64,000 nucleotides of DNA from Orobanche coerulescens (GCA_033398695.1 CM065803.1:47669501-47733500); one strand, 5' to 3'; counted from the stretch's first letter, positions 8,967-20,027 are shown. Translations and numbers: made by a program. Notes: generated from the sequence alone by a model not told the origin.

Positions 8967-9262
8967 GGTGAAAAGAGCTACACGTTAACAAATAACGGTG
9001 TGAAAGCTATCACCTAAAAAAATGACAAAAAGGAGAAGTGTTGAGCAGCAACAGCTGCCTAATTTTGGGGGTCTTAAAATTTTGCGAAAAATAAAGGACT
9101 AACCATTGTTGGTGCGTAGCAGCCGTCTCATAGAAAAATTGGTGAAAAGAGCTACACGTTAGCAAATAACGGTGTGAAAGCTATCACCTTTTAAAAAAAA
9201 GATAGAAATTATGTTGGTGAAAAGAGCTACACGTTAGCAAATAACGGTGTGAAAGCTATCAC
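8967..9262 (+). repeat. Three copies of a 47-48 nt hairpin (NL copy B)
   Basis: The copies lie at 8967-9014, 9141-9188 and 9216-9262. Each can fold back on itself: GGTGA with TCACC, AGCT with AGCT, CAC with GTG and GTTA with TAAC around a five-base GCAAA loop. The third copy lacks the outermost pair. The spacers between them differ, so the repeats are more conserved than their surroundings. Confidence 0.85.
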
Positions 9263-9740
9263 TAAAAGGGATGTAGTTTATGAGCAAGATCTGAATTAAT
9301 TAGCGGCTGAATTTCAATACACTCAATTTCGTGAAAAATCACAATATTTGATGACGCCGATGAAATTCTTCTTCATATTGAGTCGAAAAATATACGAGTG
9401 ATCGAGAGCAACCATTAAAGGGAGTCGTGTGAAGTCACGAGTGGGAAAGAAATAATCAACCTTTTGGGGGGAAAACCTTGCATTTTGGAATTACAAAAAT
9501 AAAAACCGTGTTTTAACTTCAAAATCGTTAGTAGATTTATTTTGAATCTTGATTAATTTCTATCTACTGTATAAAGTTGGTTATTGTGTATTAATGGCAT
9601 TTTGATCTTTTTTATCTTTATATATAATTATTTTTCTTAAATTTGTGTGTATTATTTTTTATTTTTTTATTTTATGTCTTATTTTAATTTGTATTTTATG
9701 TGTGATTAATAAAGAGTCTTGCTCGGGACTAGCAAGAATT

Positions 9741-9755
9741 TAAGTGTGGGGTATT
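9741..9755 (+). other. Polypurine tract (NL copy B)
   Basis: TAAGTGTGGGGTATT lies directly against the LTR start TGATTAGTGC, as also seen at 37723-37737. Confidence 0.75.
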
Positions 9756-10098
9756 TGATTAGTGCATAATTGATCTAAAATTTATATACAAAATATTCAT
9801 TTTTCCGGGCATAATTGTACTGATTTGTGATTAAAAATATATATTTTACAGATATGTCCAAACATGAGATAAAAATGGTTATTTTACAGATTACTGATAT
9901 GAAGCATCAAAAAGGACGGAAAACAAGATCAAATCCAACGACGGGAATTTTTCAAGGCAAAACGACCTACAACACGGCGCAAACAGGACCGTGTTATGTA
10001 GGCCGTTTCACATACGGCGCAACAAGGGCCGTGTCTTGGGCCGTTTCACACACGGCCGGCATTTAGCGCCGTGTCCTCGCGCGTATTCCGGAAGAGAC
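9756..10098 (+). repeat. 3' LTR of NL copy B, first segment
   Basis: The LTR starts TGATTAGTGCATAATTGATC and continues to the gypsy II insertion. The segment contains repeated ACGGC/GCCGT motifs (9970-10070), equivalent to 32540-32650. The last five bases, GAGAC (10094-10098), are the gypsy II target duplication. Confidence 0.9.
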
Positions 10099-10485
10099 TC
10101 TAACACCCCCAAGATATTCGAGGTGTATTACAGTGCCGTGGACCCCTACATGGGATCCACCAGGCTAACACAAGAAAAACACCTCTCGACTAACCGTCTC
10201 GGTTAGCAAGGAAACAGTTGTTAACAACAAGAACATAAAACAACACGTCCGGTACAACCGGCACAATAAGCATCAACCGACAAATACAGTAACTCCAACG
10301 AAGTCCAAACACAATCCGAAAGGAAAAGCCTAAGTACTCGCGAGTACAATCTATAAGTTTAGAAATATAGGAAACAACCATATCGAATTAAACAAAGGAA
10401 ATAAGACGACCCAAATGCACATGTCAACGACCCTGGCCGACATCCTCGTACTGTCCCGGTGCTCGCTCGTCCGGATAATCATAAC

Positions 10486-10964
10486 CTGAAATCCATAACA
10501 AGAATTTCCCCGAAACGAGTCCCCCAAAGGGGTTAGCAATTACGCTAGTACAAGTAATCAAGGCAAACCAATCGCTTACACATTTCATAGTACATGCACC
10601 AATATCATTTCACAAAACAAAACTAGACATGTCTTTTCCGGAAATAAACAGTCAAACAATTTGCCTTGGGAATAGAGTCATATCATAAATTCCCGCATGA
10701 GGCCTCTAAGGACCCTCCCGCACTGGCTATATTATAAAACAAAACACGCACATGCATCGCCCTGGGAACAGAGTCATATCATAAATTCCCGCACGAGGCC
10801 TCTAAGGACCCTCCCGCACTGGCTAGCTAAACAAACTCATGAATCCAGGACGCAAACCTTTGGATTCCCTCCTTGATCCCGTCGGACCAACACTAGGTGA
10901 GAAAATCACACACAAAATACATTACCATTCCACGTTAAGCATAAAGGTTTCCAAAAATACTTGC
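10486..10964 (-). other. Predicted GC-AG leader intron, gypsy II 3' LTR
   Basis: In element orientation the donor is TCAAG|GCAAGTAT and the acceptor GGATTTCAG|GTTATG, with a GCTAAC branch-like site at 10532-10537. The length is 479 bp. The partner LTR has the same structure at 17618-18096. Confidence 0.5.
10665..10830 (-). repeat. Tandem duplication in gypsy II 3' LTR
   Basis: A unit containing GAACAGAGTCATATCATAAA and TTCCCGCACGAGGCCTCTAA occurs twice, about 96 bp apart, inside the predicted intron. The partner LTR has it at about 17800-17955. GTCCGACGGGAT (minus strand) lies next to it at 10876-10887. Confidence 0.75.
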
Positions 10965-11507
10965 CTTGAATTATTGACGACGCGATGAACGGAAAGGAGA
11001 GTCACCGACAAATGCTAGGAACCAATGAAACCGAACCTAACAATTCAAAGAATACAATCACCACCATTTCTAAATGAATACGGAATTGGAATACACCCGA
11101 AAACCCGCCTACGATTCATGTATATTCGTATATAAACAACAACGAGGGCGGACCACAACCAAACCCTCTCGATTCCGTAAAAAACACGAAATATACCATG
11201 AATCCGTAGGGAAACTAAGAATACCAACAACATTAATCATATTCATCATGAATCCATCAACAAAACGGAACGGATCGGAAGAAAATCCCAAAACCCCCAA
11301 TTTATCGAAAAGTAGGGTTCTAAGAGATTTACCTTGGATTGATGATGAAGAACACAAGTAGGTGTTGTTAATCTACTTCAAAAACTCAAGGTAGAGGATG
11401 CCTGAAATAATCGAAGGGAAGAATCGCTCGAAAATCGCCCGGAAGAGCTCTGCGTCGCGGAGAAGAAACGAAATGAAACTAATCTGCTCATCTGGGTCAA
11501 CTCCCTG

Positions 11508-11520
11508 GTTTATATAGCCA
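11508..11520 (-). promoter_or_regulatory. Putative TATA box, gypsy II 3' LTR
   Basis: In element orientation this reads TGGCTATATAAAC, directly downstream of the palindrome cluster. It is repeated at 18641-18650 in the partner LTR. Confidence 0.6.
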
Positions 11521-11529
11521 GGGAGTGTT

Positions 11530-12055
11530 AGCGCGCGCTAATCCTCAAGGTTAGCGTACACTAACGGGATAAAATTACAAGCCAAAATAGTTAGCGTCCA
11601 GTCCAGTAGCCAGACTTCTGGCCGTTAGCGTGCGCTACTCCAAGCGTAGCGTGCGCTAACAACCTATCGGTAGCGCGCGCTATCGACCAATAGCGTGCGC
11701 TACCTGGGCATCAGTCGAGTCCAGTGACAAACTGTCCAGAACTCACCTGATCCGCTAGCGTACGCTAACGCACGAGCGTAGCGTGCGCTACCCGCACTGA
11801 CCGAGTTCGATGAGAAAATCGCCCGATCGACACTCACGCTAGCGCACGCTACCAGGCATCATCAGCGTGCGCTAGCCTCCCGACATTAGCGTGCGCTAGT
11901 CTAAGTAGCGTACGCTAATACGCCAGTCCAGAAGGCTGGAAAATAACACTGCCACTCCCAGGGCTTGTCCTCTAGCGCGCGCTACGAAACGGTCGTAGCG
12001 TGCGCTACCAAGCGACCCCTAGCGTGCGCTATGCCGAAAATATAGCGTGCGCTAG
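11530..12055. repeat. Palindrome cluster in gypsy II 3' LTR
   Basis: About fifteen copies of TAGCG-NN-CGCTA, mostly TAGCGTGCGCTA, TAGCGCGCGCTA and TAGCGTACGCTA, are spaced 20-60 bp apart. The motif is that of gypsy I even though the surrounding LTR sequence is unrelated. Confidence 0.85.
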
Positions 12056-12299
12056 GTACGAGATATAGACGGTCCAAAACACCGAAATATGAACGAAACG
12101 TTAAACGGAACATCTCAACAGGCATCATAACGTAGAATGGATCCACGGCAACCCCGAAACAGCGGTTCTGCACAATGATAACGGAAATCAAATCAATAGA
12201 TAGTAGGAAAGATACGCTGAAAGATACACGAGGGTCACTACTATCGTGAAATATGCCGAAAAAGAAAATACAAGGGGGAAGAAAAATGCGGATATTACA

Positions 12300-12336
12300 T
12301 TCTACCCCTCTAAAAACAAGTTTCGTCCCGAAACTT
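12300..12336 (-). other. Polypurine tract and inverted repeat (gypsy II)
   Basis: In element orientation AAGTTTCG-GGA-CGAAACTT (12318-12336) is followed by the purine run AGAGGGGTAGAA against the LTR. Confidence 0.85.
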
Positions 12337-13516
12337 AAGAAACAAACAACTCAGGGTACCTAGCACGCATGCTATCCTCGGTTTCCCAAGTTGCCTCCTC
12401 GACACCGTGCCTCGACCAATGCACCTTGACCAAAGGGATGGTCTTATGCCTCAGTCGTTTCTCCCGATGCTCTAAAATCTTTAAAGGGCGCTCCTCAAAA
12501 GTAATATCCTCGGCGACATCGATCTCCCCATAATCGATGACGTGACTAGGATCTGGGACATATTTCCTCAGCTGGGAAACATGAAAAATGCTATGAACAT
12601 GACTCAAGGCCGGGGGTAACGCCAAACGGTATGCTAACCCACCGACTCGCTCGAGATTCTCGAAGGGTCCAATAAATCTTGGACTCAACTTCCCCTTCTT
12701 TCCGAAACGGAAAACTCCTCTCGTCGGCGACACCTTCAGCAAAACGTGGTCTCCCACCTCGAATTCTAAAGGTCGACGACGGACATCGGCATATGACTTC
12801 TGTCGACTCTGGGCAGTCAACATTCGTTCCCGAATTAATTCTATCTTCCGCCTCGTCTCTAAAACGACATCCGGCTCGGTCCCGACTAAATCGGACGCCT
12901 CATTCCAACAAATCGGTGATCGACATCGCCGCCCATAAAGTGCCTCATACGGTGCCATCCGAATCGACGCGTGCCAACTATTGTTGTACGTGAATTCGAT
13001 CAATGGAAAATGCTCCTCCCAGTCACTACTCCAGTCGAGAGCACAAGCACGCAACATGTCCTCGAATGTCTGGATAGTGCGTTCCGACTGTCCATCTGAC
13101 TGGGGATGAAAAGAGGTACTCAAATGCAAACGGGTACCCAACGCCTTATGCACCGCCTGCCAAAAGTGCGATACAAAACGGCCATCACGATCCGAAACAA
13201 TAGACTTCGGAGGACCGTGAAGTCTCACAATCTGCGCGATAAACACACGAGCCAACTTCTTCGGGCCCCAAGTGTCCTTGATGCCCAGAAAATGTGCCGA
13301 ATTGGTCAGACGATCAACAACCACCCATACCATGTTCATGCCCGACCTCGATCTCGGCAAACTCGTAACGAAATCCATCGATATATCTTCCCATTTCCAT
13401 TCCGGAACGGGAAGTGACTGCAATAACCCAGCCGGTCGCTGATGCTCGATTTTGACCTGCTGGCAAGTCAAAGATCTCGCCACAAACTGTGCGACCTCCT
13501 CCTTCATACATTCCAC
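12335..13516 (-). CDS. Integrase core and chromodomain-like tail (gypsy II)
   Basis: This 393-codon stretch encodes the enzyme that inserts element cDNA into the host genome. It begins in the second half of the zinc-binding domain (LTCQQVK). The DDE triad is D48, D109 and E145, with 35 residues between the last two as usual. The GPY/F-type module ([13 protein letters not shown]) and the tail [20 protein letters not shown] close the protein. The first ATG is only the first in this frame: the integrase N-terminus continues in another frame upstream near 13520-13600, where a small indel separates it from RT-RNase H. No internal stop is present. Confidence 0.92.
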   Translation of the reverse strand: MECMKEEVAQFVARSLTCQQVKIEHQRPAGLLQSLPVPEWKWEDISMDFVTSLPRSRSGMNMVWVVVDRLTNSAHFLGIKDTWGPKKLARVFIAQIVRLHGPPKSIVSDRDGRFVSHFWQAVHKALGTRLHLSTSFHPQSDGQSERTIQTFEDMLRACALDWSSDWEEHFPLIEFTYNNSWHASIRMAPYEALYGRRCRSPICWNEASDLVGTEPDVVLETRRKIELIRERMLTAQSRQKSYADVRRRPLEFEVGDHVLLKVSPTRGVFRFGKKGKLSPRFIGPFENLERVGGLAYRLALPPALSHVHSIFHVSQLRKYVPDPSHVIDYGEIDVAEDITFEERPLKILEHREKRLRHKTIPLVKVHWSRHGVEEATWETEDSMRARYPELFVS

Positions 13517-13529
13517 CAGAAGTTCCTCC

Positions 13530-15293
13530 TCAGGTCCTTGTACATCTTACTCGAACCAGGATGAATGGAATAGGGTGTGGAATGGGCCTCACGCAAAATA
13601 CTGGCCGCAACTCGATCGCTCGCACACAAAGCCGACTCTGGAATCTCAAAACACCATCCTCGTGCATCACAAACCCAGGAGACTTTCCCTTAAGAACGTT
13701 CTCTCGGATTTGAGTAATCATCGGATCCTCTAATTGCTTCAGCTTAATTTCATCGATCAAAGACGACGAAATCTCTAAAGCACAAAGTTGCCCGACAGCT
13801 CCAGGCAACAAAAACTCAACATCTAACTCGATCAAAGCCCGCTGAAGCTCAGACTGGGGCGTAAGGATCTCAAGCGTTCGCAATGCGATCGGTTTCCGAC
13901 TCAAGGCGTCGGCCACGACGTTTGCCTTGCCCGGATGATAAAGGATTTCGAGGTTATAATCCTTAATCAGTTCTAACCACCTCCTCTGCCTCATATTCAA
14001 CTCCCGCTGAGTAAATATGTATTTCAGACTTTTATGATCAGTAAAAATCTGACATGCAGAGCCGAAAAGATAGTGACGCCAAATCTTGAGCGCAAAAACG
14101 ACTGCCGCTAACTCCAAATCATGAGTAGGGTAGTTAAGCTCATACGGCCTCAACTGTCTCGACGCAAAGGCAATGGTCTTGCCTTGCTGCATCAATACGC
14201 ACCCAAGACCCTGACCTGAAGCATCGCTATAAACGGCGAATCCATCGTTGCCACATAGCAACGCCAAAACCGGGGCTGAAGTTAAACGCTTCTTCAGTTC
14301 CTCAAAACTCGACTGTCTCTCGTCATTCCAGACGAACTTCTCGGATTTCTGGAGCAACTGGGTAAGTGGTCGAGCTAGTTTTGAGAAACCCTCGACGAAC
14401 CTACGGTAGTAGCCAGCCAAACCCAAGAAACTACGGACCTCCTTTACATTTGTGGGCGGTGCCCAATCCAACACTGCCTCAATTTTCTGCGGATCCACAC
14501 GGACTCCCTCGGCTGAAATCACGTGACCCAAAAACATCACTTCCTTCAGCCAGAACTCACATTTCGAGAACTTCGCATAGAGTTGCTCGGTCCTCAAAAT
14601 GTCTAACACTATCCGCAGATGATGGGCATGCTCTTCCTCATTCCTCGAATATATAAGAATATCGTCAATGAAGAAGACGACACACTTATCCAAATACTCG
14701 ATAAAGACTTTGTTCATCAATTGCATGAACACCGCCGGCGCATTAGTTAACCCGAAAGGCATAACTACAAACTCGTAATGTCCGTATCTCATCTGAAAAG
14801 CTATTTTCGGCACGTCGGACTCTCTCACCCGAAGCTGATAGTAGCCCGATTTCAAATCAATCTTCGAGAATACCGCAGCTCCCTGCAACTGGTCAAACAA
14901 GTCATCGATTCTCGGCAAAGGATACTTGTTCTTGATGGTCACCTTGTTTAGTTCGCGATAGTCGATACACAAACGTAGTGAACCATCCTTCTTCCGCACA
15001 AACAGGACCGGTGCGCCCCAAGGCGAGGTGCTCGGTCGAACGTACCCCGACTCAAGAAGCTCGCTCAACTGCTTCTTCAACTCAGACATCTCTGAAGGTG
15101 CCATGCGATACGGCGCCTTCGAAATCGGAGCCGCACCCAGCTCTAACTCTATAGCAAACTCAATCTCACTATCCGGTGGCAATCCCGGTAACTCGTCAGG
15201 AAAAACATGAGGAAACTCACTAACGACTGGAATCGACGAAAGCTCGACTCCACATTCTCCGCCTTCAAGGCATAGCACCAATAACCAGTACAC
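13530..15293 (-). CDS. Reverse transcriptase - RNase H (gypsy II)
   Basis: This 587-codon stretch is the RT and RNase H part of the polyprotein. RT motifs run from APYRMAP near residue 60 through [20 protein letters not shown] to the catalytic [11 protein letters not shown] near 215. The tether ends [20 protein letters not shown]. RNase H starts at [11 protein letters not shown] near 350 and ends near 470 with the ADALSRKP linker. The last 25 residues, after FQSRLCV, are out of frame, marking a small indel near 13600-13620 before integrase. The N-terminal residues overlap the gag-protease frame, so a second indel near 15290 separates protease from RT. The enzyme itself looks intact. Confidence 0.92.
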   Translation of the reverse strand: MYWLLVLCLEGGECGVELSSIPVVSEFPHVFPDELPGLPPDSEIEFAIELELGAAPISKAPYRMAPSEMSELKKQLSELLESGYVRPSTSPWGAPVLFVRKKDGSLRLCIDYRELNKVTIKNKYPLPRIDDLFDQLQGAAVFSKIDLKSGYYQLRVRESDVPKIAFQMRYGHYEFVVMPFGLTNAPAVFMQLMNKVFIEYLDKCVVFFIDDILIYSRNEEEHAHHLRIVLDILRTEQLYAKFSKCEFWLKEVMFLGHVISAEGVRVDPQKIEAVLDWAPPTNVKEVRSFLGLAGYYRRFVEGFSKLARPLTQLLQKSEKFVWNDERQSSFEELKKRLTSAPVLALLCGNDGFAVYSDASGQGLGCVLMQQGKTIAFASRQLRPYELNYPTHDLELAAVVFALKIWRHYLFGSACQIFTDHKSLKYIFTQRELNMRQRRWLELIKDYNLEILYHPGKANVVADALSRKPIALRTLEILTPQSELQRALIELDVEFLLPGAVGQLCALEISSSLIDEIKLKQLEDPMITQIRENVLKGKSPGFVMHEDGVLRFQSRLCVRAIELRPVFCVRPIPHPIPFILVRVRCTRT

Positions 15294-16720
15294 CCCTTTC
15301 GCAGGAGGCTCATCGCCTTCAAGGCATTAATAACGAACTTCTGGTTTCCCCTCTTTCGCCCTGCGAAAGAGTGTTCGGTGCCGTCCTCGGCTAACATAGT
15401 GATGATTCTCATGCGGTAGTTCATGATTGCGCCATGCCGCTCGAGCCAATCATCCCCGAGAATCAAATCCTCACCCACAATACTAACGACAATAAGATTA
15501 GAGAGCCAAGCTCTCTCACAAATAAACACAGAGCAGTCTTGGACTTCTCGATCACCGACAATTCTGTCACCGCTAGGGAGTTTAACAATGAAAGGCTCGC
15601 AAGGTGACAAGCAGTCGAGACTCAGACGGCGTACACACTCTAGAGAAATGAATGAATGCGTAGCACCCGAATCAAAAAGCACATCGACAGGATGAGAATG
15701 GATATGAACGGTACCTGTCGCCACAGTGGCTGCTGGGTCATCGGCCCTCCTCATCTCATAGATACGCGGTTGGGCAGAGCCGACACTGGAAGCTCCTACC
15801 CTAGCGGGCTGACCCCGACCCCTACCTCGGCCGGCGCTCGGTGGAGGCGGCGGAGCAAATGAGCCCTGGTTCACACTCGGCTCCAACGGTACTGGTTGAG
15901 AAGAACGGGCGCCGCGAAGCTGTTTGACCTGCTCACAAAAAGGGGCCTTGTGGCCCAGCTGTCCACAAGTATGACAAGTAAACTTCGGACGAGAACACTG
16001 CCGGCTCCTATGGCCCTGCACACCACAGTTAAAACATGTGGGTTCACGAGCGGAGGTTCCGGCGTTACCCCGAAAGCTCCCAGAGAAACGAGCCGAACCG
16101 CCCGTTGAAATATTTGCAGCTTGAGATTTCTGCTGGCCTCCACTCTTGGGACCAGAAAAATTTCCGACCGACTTCTGTTTCTTGCTTTCACGAGCCAAAT
16201 CACTAGCCGTCACTGACATATCATAAGCGAGGGCCCTACTCTGATAATCCTTCAAGGTAGTGCAGACGAGTCCAGACATGTAGTCCCGAATGGACAGTTT
16301 CATCCTCCTTGAAAAATGGAAAATTTTGTCGCTCTCAGCGACAACTTGGGTCTTCACATAACCCAACTCCTTGTTAAATTCGGCAATAGCTTGGGATACG
16401 GGAATATCCCTTGGTTGAGCATCATAGAAAGCATGCACTCGAGCCTGCCTGACCGGCCACGGACAATATTCGGTCTCCATCAATTCTTGAAATTCGGCCC
16501 ACGAAGCAACATGATCTTTGGGACCAACGGCCTCCCACCAATCTGTAGCATCTCCCGTGAGAAAGTATTGAGCAATAGGGACCTTACGGTACTCGAGGCA
16601 GTTGGTAGCAGTGAAGACTTTGGATATCTCCTTGATCCACCCTTCCCAGCCGATCGGGTCCGAAGCTCCCGAAAACTGAGGAGGATGCATCTTGATGACA
16701 TCCTGAAGCCAGCGATCCAC
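15149..16720 (-). CDS. Gag capsid - zinc knuckles - aspartic protease (gypsy II)
   Basis: A 523-codon stretch. Residues 1-190 are the Ty3-type capsid region ([11 protein letters not shown], the retrotrans_gag-like [10 protein letters not shown] and [13 protein letters not shown]). Two CCHC knuckles follow, [14 protein letters not shown] and [14 protein letters not shown], which bind genomic RNA. After a Pro/Gly/Arg-rich linker the protease has the catalytic FDSGATHSF (near 350) and the closing [15 protein letters not shown]. The tail from about residue 485 is out of frame where it overlaps the RT ORF. The start is internal, because true Gag begins in another frame at 16961. Gag-protease here is well preserved. 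Confidence 0.92.
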   Translation of the reverse strand: MDRWLQDVIKMHPPQFSGASDPIGWEGWIKEISKVFTATNCLEYRKVPIAQYFLTGDATDWWEAVGPKDHVASWAEFQELMETEYCPWPVRQARVHAFYDAQPRDIPVSQAIAEFNKELGYVKTQVVAESDKIFHFSRRMKLSIRDYMSGLVCTTLKDYQSRALAYDMSVTASDLARESKKQKSVGNFSGPKSGGQQKSQAANISTGGSARFSGSFRGNAGTSAREPTCFNCGVQGHRSRQCSRPKFTCHTCGQLGHKAPFCEQVKQLRGARSSQPVPLEPSVNQGSFAPPPPPSAGRGRGRGQPARVGASSVGSAQPRIYEMRRADDPAATVATGTVHIHSHPVDVLFDSGATHSFISLECVRRLSLDCLSPCEPFIVKLPSGDRIVGDREVQDCSVFICERAWLSNLIVVSIVGEDLILGDDWLERHGAIMNYRMRIITMLAEDGTEHSFAGRKRGNQKFVINALKAMSLLRKGCTGYWCYALKAENVESSFRRFQSLVSFLMFFLTSYRDCHRIVRLSLL

Positions 16721-16730
16721 TCCGCCCCGA

Positions 16731-16961
16731 TTAGCATGGGCACAGTGGGGTTACGGACCACTGAGCTATAGCCGCCATTTGGTTAACCATTTGCCTGCGG
16801 CCGCAATACCAAGATCGGCGCGCTCTGAGAAGAAGCATGGCGTGACGGTCGCCGGTGCGCCGGCTCTGAAGAGTGCGACGTGGCCGCCCCACCGCCGCAC
16901 GTCCTCGGCCGCGTCCACGGCCACGACCACGACCACGACCACGGTTTCCTCCGGCATCCAT
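16731..16961 (-). pseudogene. Gag N-terminus, Gly/Arg-rich, frameshifted (gypsy II)
   Basis: The likely Gag start is the ATG at 16961-16959 (MDAGGNRGRG), followed by seven GR repeats and a basic segment. Gypsy III, IV and V begin Gag with a similar GR-rich stretch. The frame runs out of register near 16780-16730 before the capsid domain, so a small indel breaks Gag here. Confidence 0.7.
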
Positions 16962-17210
16962 ACTGGTGTTAAGAGATAACAGAAGTATATCGAGGATGAG
17001 TAAGGAAGGGAAAAGCAACCACGATGATAAGCAAAGGAGGGAGAATAACCATAGTTCAGGAAACGGAATACAGTACAAAAAAAAATAAGGAATCGAGTAA
17101 GGGACCTTACGAACACTGGAAGTACTGAGATGCCGGCAGCGGTGTGACGATGTGCAAAACAAAACACGACTAGACCCAAATAACCGACAAGCCTAGGTAT
17201 CCATAAACCT

Positions 17211-17225
17211 AGTGCTCTGATACCA
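17211..17225 (-). other. Primer-binding site, initiator tRNA-Met (gypsy II)
   Basis: In element orientation this reads TGGTATCAGAGCACT, complementary to the 3' end of plant initiator-Met tRNA over the first 12 nt. It is separated from the LTR by a few A-rich bases. Confidence 0.85.
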
Positions 17226-17230
17226 TTTTC

Positions 17231-19429
17231 TATAACACCCCCAAGATATTCGAGGTGTATTACAGCGTCGTGGACCCCTACATGGGATCCACCAGGCTAA
17301 CACAAGAAAAACACCTCTCGACTAACCGTCTCGGTTAGCAAGGAAACAGTTGTTAACAACAAGAACATAAAACAACACGTCCGGTACAACCGGCACAATA
17401 AGCATCAACCGACAAATACAGTAACTCCAACGAAGTCCAAACACAATCCGAAAGGAAAAGCCTAAGTACTCGCGAGTACAATCTATAAGTTTAGAAATAT
17501 AGGAAACAACCATATCGAATTAAACAAAGGAAATAAGACGACCCAAATGCACATGTCAACGACCCTGGCCGACATCCTCGTACTGTCCCGGTGCTCGCTC
17601 GTCCGGATAATCATAACCTGAAATCCATAACAAGAATTTCCCCGAAACGGGTCCCCCAAAGGGGTTAGCAATTACGCTAGTACAAGTAATCAAGGCAAAC
17701 CAATCGCTTACACATTTCATAGTACATGCACCAATATCATTTCACAAAACAAAACTAAACATGTCTTTTCCGGAAATAAACAGTCAAACAATTTGCCTTG
17801 GGAACAGAGTCATATCATAAATTCCCGCACGAGGCCTCTAAGGACCCTCCCACACTGGCTATATTATAAAACAAAACACGCACATGCATCGCCCTGGGAA
17901 CAGAGTCATATCATAAATTCCCGCACGAGGCCTCTAAGGACCCTCCCGCACTAGCTAGCTAAACAAACTCATGAATCCGGGACGCAAACCTTTGGATTCC
18001 CTCCTTGATCCCGTCGGACCAACACGAGGTGAGCAAATCACACACAAAATACATTTCCATTCCACGTTAAGCATAAAGGTTTCCAAAAATACTTGCCTTG
18101 AATTATTGACGACGCGATGAATGGAAAGAAGAGTCACCGACGAACGCTAGGAACCAATGAAACCGAACCTAACGATTCGAAGAATACAATCACCACCATT
18201 TCTAAATGAATACGGAATTGGAATACACCCGAAAACCTGCCTACGATTCATGTATATTCGTATATAAACAACAACGAGGGCGGACCACAACCAAACCCTC
18301 TCGATTCCGTAAAAACCACGAAATATACCATGAATCCGTAGGGAAACTAAGAATACCAACAAGATTAATCATATTCATCATGAATCCATCAACAAAACGG
18401 AACGGATCGGAAGAAAATCCCAAAACCCCCAATTTATCGAAAAGTAGGGTTCTAAGAGATTTACCTTGGATTGATGATGAAGAACACAAGTAGGTGTTGT
18501 TAATCTACTTCAAAAACTCAAGGTAGAGGATGCCTGAAATAATCGAAGGGAAGAATCGCTCGGAAATCGCCCGGAAGAGCTCTGCGTCGTGGAGAAGAAA
18601 TGACATGAAACTAATCTGCTCATCTGGGTCAACTCCCTGGTTTATATAGCCAGAGAGTGTTAGCGCACGCTAATCCTCAAGGTTAGCGTGCGCTAACGGG
18701 ATAAAATTACAAGCCAAAATAGTTAGCGTCCAGTCCAGTAGCCAGACTTCTGGCCGTTAGCATGCGCTACTCCAAGCGTAGCGTGCGCTAACAACCTATC
18801 GGTAGCGCGCGCTATCGACCAATAGCGTGCGCTACATGGGCATCAGTCGAGTCCAGTGACAAACTGTCCAGAACTCACCTGATCCGCTAGCATGCGCTAA
18901 CGCACGAGCGTAGCGTGCGCTACCTGGCACCTGACCGAGTTCAGTAGAAAACTGTCCAGTACTGGACACTCACGCTAGCGCACGCTACCAGGCATCATCA
19001 GCGTGCGCTAGCCTCCCGACATTAGCGTGCGCTAGTCTAAGTAGCGTACGCTAATACGCCAGTCCAGAAGGCTGGAAAATAGCACTGCCACTCCCAGAGC
19101 TTGCCCTCTAGCGCGCGCTACGAAACGGTCGTAGCGTGCGCTGCGACGACTCAGCGTGCGCTATGCCGAAAATATAGTGTGCGCTGAGTACGAGATATAG
19201 ACGGTCCAAAACACCGAAATATGAACGAAAGCGTTAAGCGGAACATCTCAACGGGCATCATAACGTAGAATGGATCCACGGCAACCCGAAAGCATGTTCG
19301 CACAATGATAACGGAAATCAAATCAATAGATAGTAGGAAAGATACGATGAAAGATACACGAGGGTCACTACTATCGTGAAATATGCCGAAAAAGAAAATA
19401 CAAGGGGGAAGAAAAATGCGGCTATTACA
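17231..19429 (-). repeat. 5' LTR of gypsy II
   Basis: This is the partner of 10099-12299, with the same internal features. The predicted GC-AG intron is at 17618-18096, the TATA box at 18641-18650 and the palindrome cluster at about 18660-19195. Several palindromes differ between the partners by transitions (for example TAGCATGCGCTA for TAGCGTGCGCTA), as expected for deamination of methylated CpG. Confidence 0.9.
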
Positions 19430-19434
19430 GAGAC

Positions 19435-19736
19435 CGAGTCACCACAAAACGGCGCACAACACGGGGCAAACTGGGCCGTTTTTCATCGCCGTTTTTCAGC
19501 AGATGCCATGCAAAACTAGTCCACTTTTGACCAACTTGTGAACTCAACCACAAGATATTTTTTGGTCAAAAATCTGAAAATTCAAAGACATGGGTGAAGT
19601 GTGAACAAAGAATTAAAAAAATGATATTATAATAGATATTTTGAATTAAATAATCAATTGTATTCTTGAAAATCACCTATAAGAGGACATCTTCATCCAT
19701 TGCAAAATCACCAATTACCAATTCTCAATCATCTTC
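19435..19736 (+). repeat. 3' LTR of NL copy B, second segment
   Basis: This continues the LTR after gypsy II and is equivalent to about 32671-32964. It has more ACGGC/GCCGT motifs (19449-19496) and the LTR TATA box in a variant form, CTATAAGAGG (19677-19686), where copy C has CTATAAAAGG. The segment ends with TCTTC (19732-19736), the gypsy III duplication. Confidence 0.88.
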
Positions 19737-19945
19737 TGTAATATCCGGGGGTAATTTTTTTTTCGTGTTACTGTTGAGTTGTACGTATTCATTTGGAATT
19801 GTACAAGTGTTGTTGTTTGGACCGATACAATATATATATTGTATTAAAATATTTCGGGATCGAAATATTTTTATTGGTCGTCGGTTTGGTTTCGTCGTTT
19901 GGTTGTTGTTTGGCGAGTTTGGAATTTTGGCTAAGTTTATAGCCA

Positions 19946-20027
19946 TAGCGTACGCTACTTGTGTAGCATTACGTACGCTAATTTGTTGCGATTGCGTACG
20001 TTACGCCCTGAAGTTACGTACGTAATG
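19946..20027. repeat. Palindrome cluster in gypsy III 5' LTR
   Basis: TAGCGTACGCTA at 19946-19957 is followed by TTACGTACGCTA, TTGCGTACGTTA and TTACGTACGTAA-like sites. The same cluster is in the 3' LTR from 25533. All four retain a CGTACG or ACGTACGT core. Confidence 0.8.

Larger units (their letters stand above)
8145..9755 (+). other. Non-coding 3' interior of NL copy B
   Basis: No credible ORF lies in this 1.6 kb. It holds an imperfect direct repeat (TGGCAGCTTAAGG... at 8211 and TGGCAGCGTAAGG... at 8324, both followed by GCGCATCT), an ATT trinucleotide run (8500-8526), the purine tract AAGTTTGGGGGTGG (8560-8573) typical of the Athila/Tat group, and three hairpins (8967-9262). It is strongly conserved in copy C (36148-37737), which suggests the region holds packaging or priming signals. 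Confidence 0.6.
10099..12299 (-). repeat. 3' LTR of gypsy II
   Basis: In element orientation it runs from TGTAATATCCGC (at 12299) to GGGGGTGTTAGA (at 10099). It is about 97-98% like the partner at 17231-19429 by eye. The last bases differ from the partner (GTTAGA against GTTATAGA), so one end has been slightly eroded. Confidence 0.9.
10099..19429 (-). mobile_element. Gypsy II: complete Tekay-type chromovirus, minus strand
   Basis: This 9.3-kb element is flanked by GAGAC (10094-10098 and 19430-19434). It has two LTRs of about 2.2 kb that are very similar, an initiator-Met primer-binding site, gag with zinc knuckles, protease, RT, RNase H, integrase with chromodomain-like tail, and a polypurine tract. 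A handful of frameshifts and a gag N-terminal break make it inactive as read, but it is the most complete element in the window. Confidence 0.93.

Noticed and set aside
8967..9262. Regularly repeated hairpins as a CRISPR array
   Set aside because: Only three units, unequal spacers, plant retroelement context and no cas genes.
10190..10539. Small ORFs repeated at 17322-17671
   Set aside because: They recur because the LTRs are duplicated; nothing in them resembles a domain and they lie in the leader or predicted intron.
17211..17225. Match to initiator tRNA-Met as a tRNA gene
   Set aside because: Again only the 3' end in complement, beside an LTR; no cloverleaf can be drawn.
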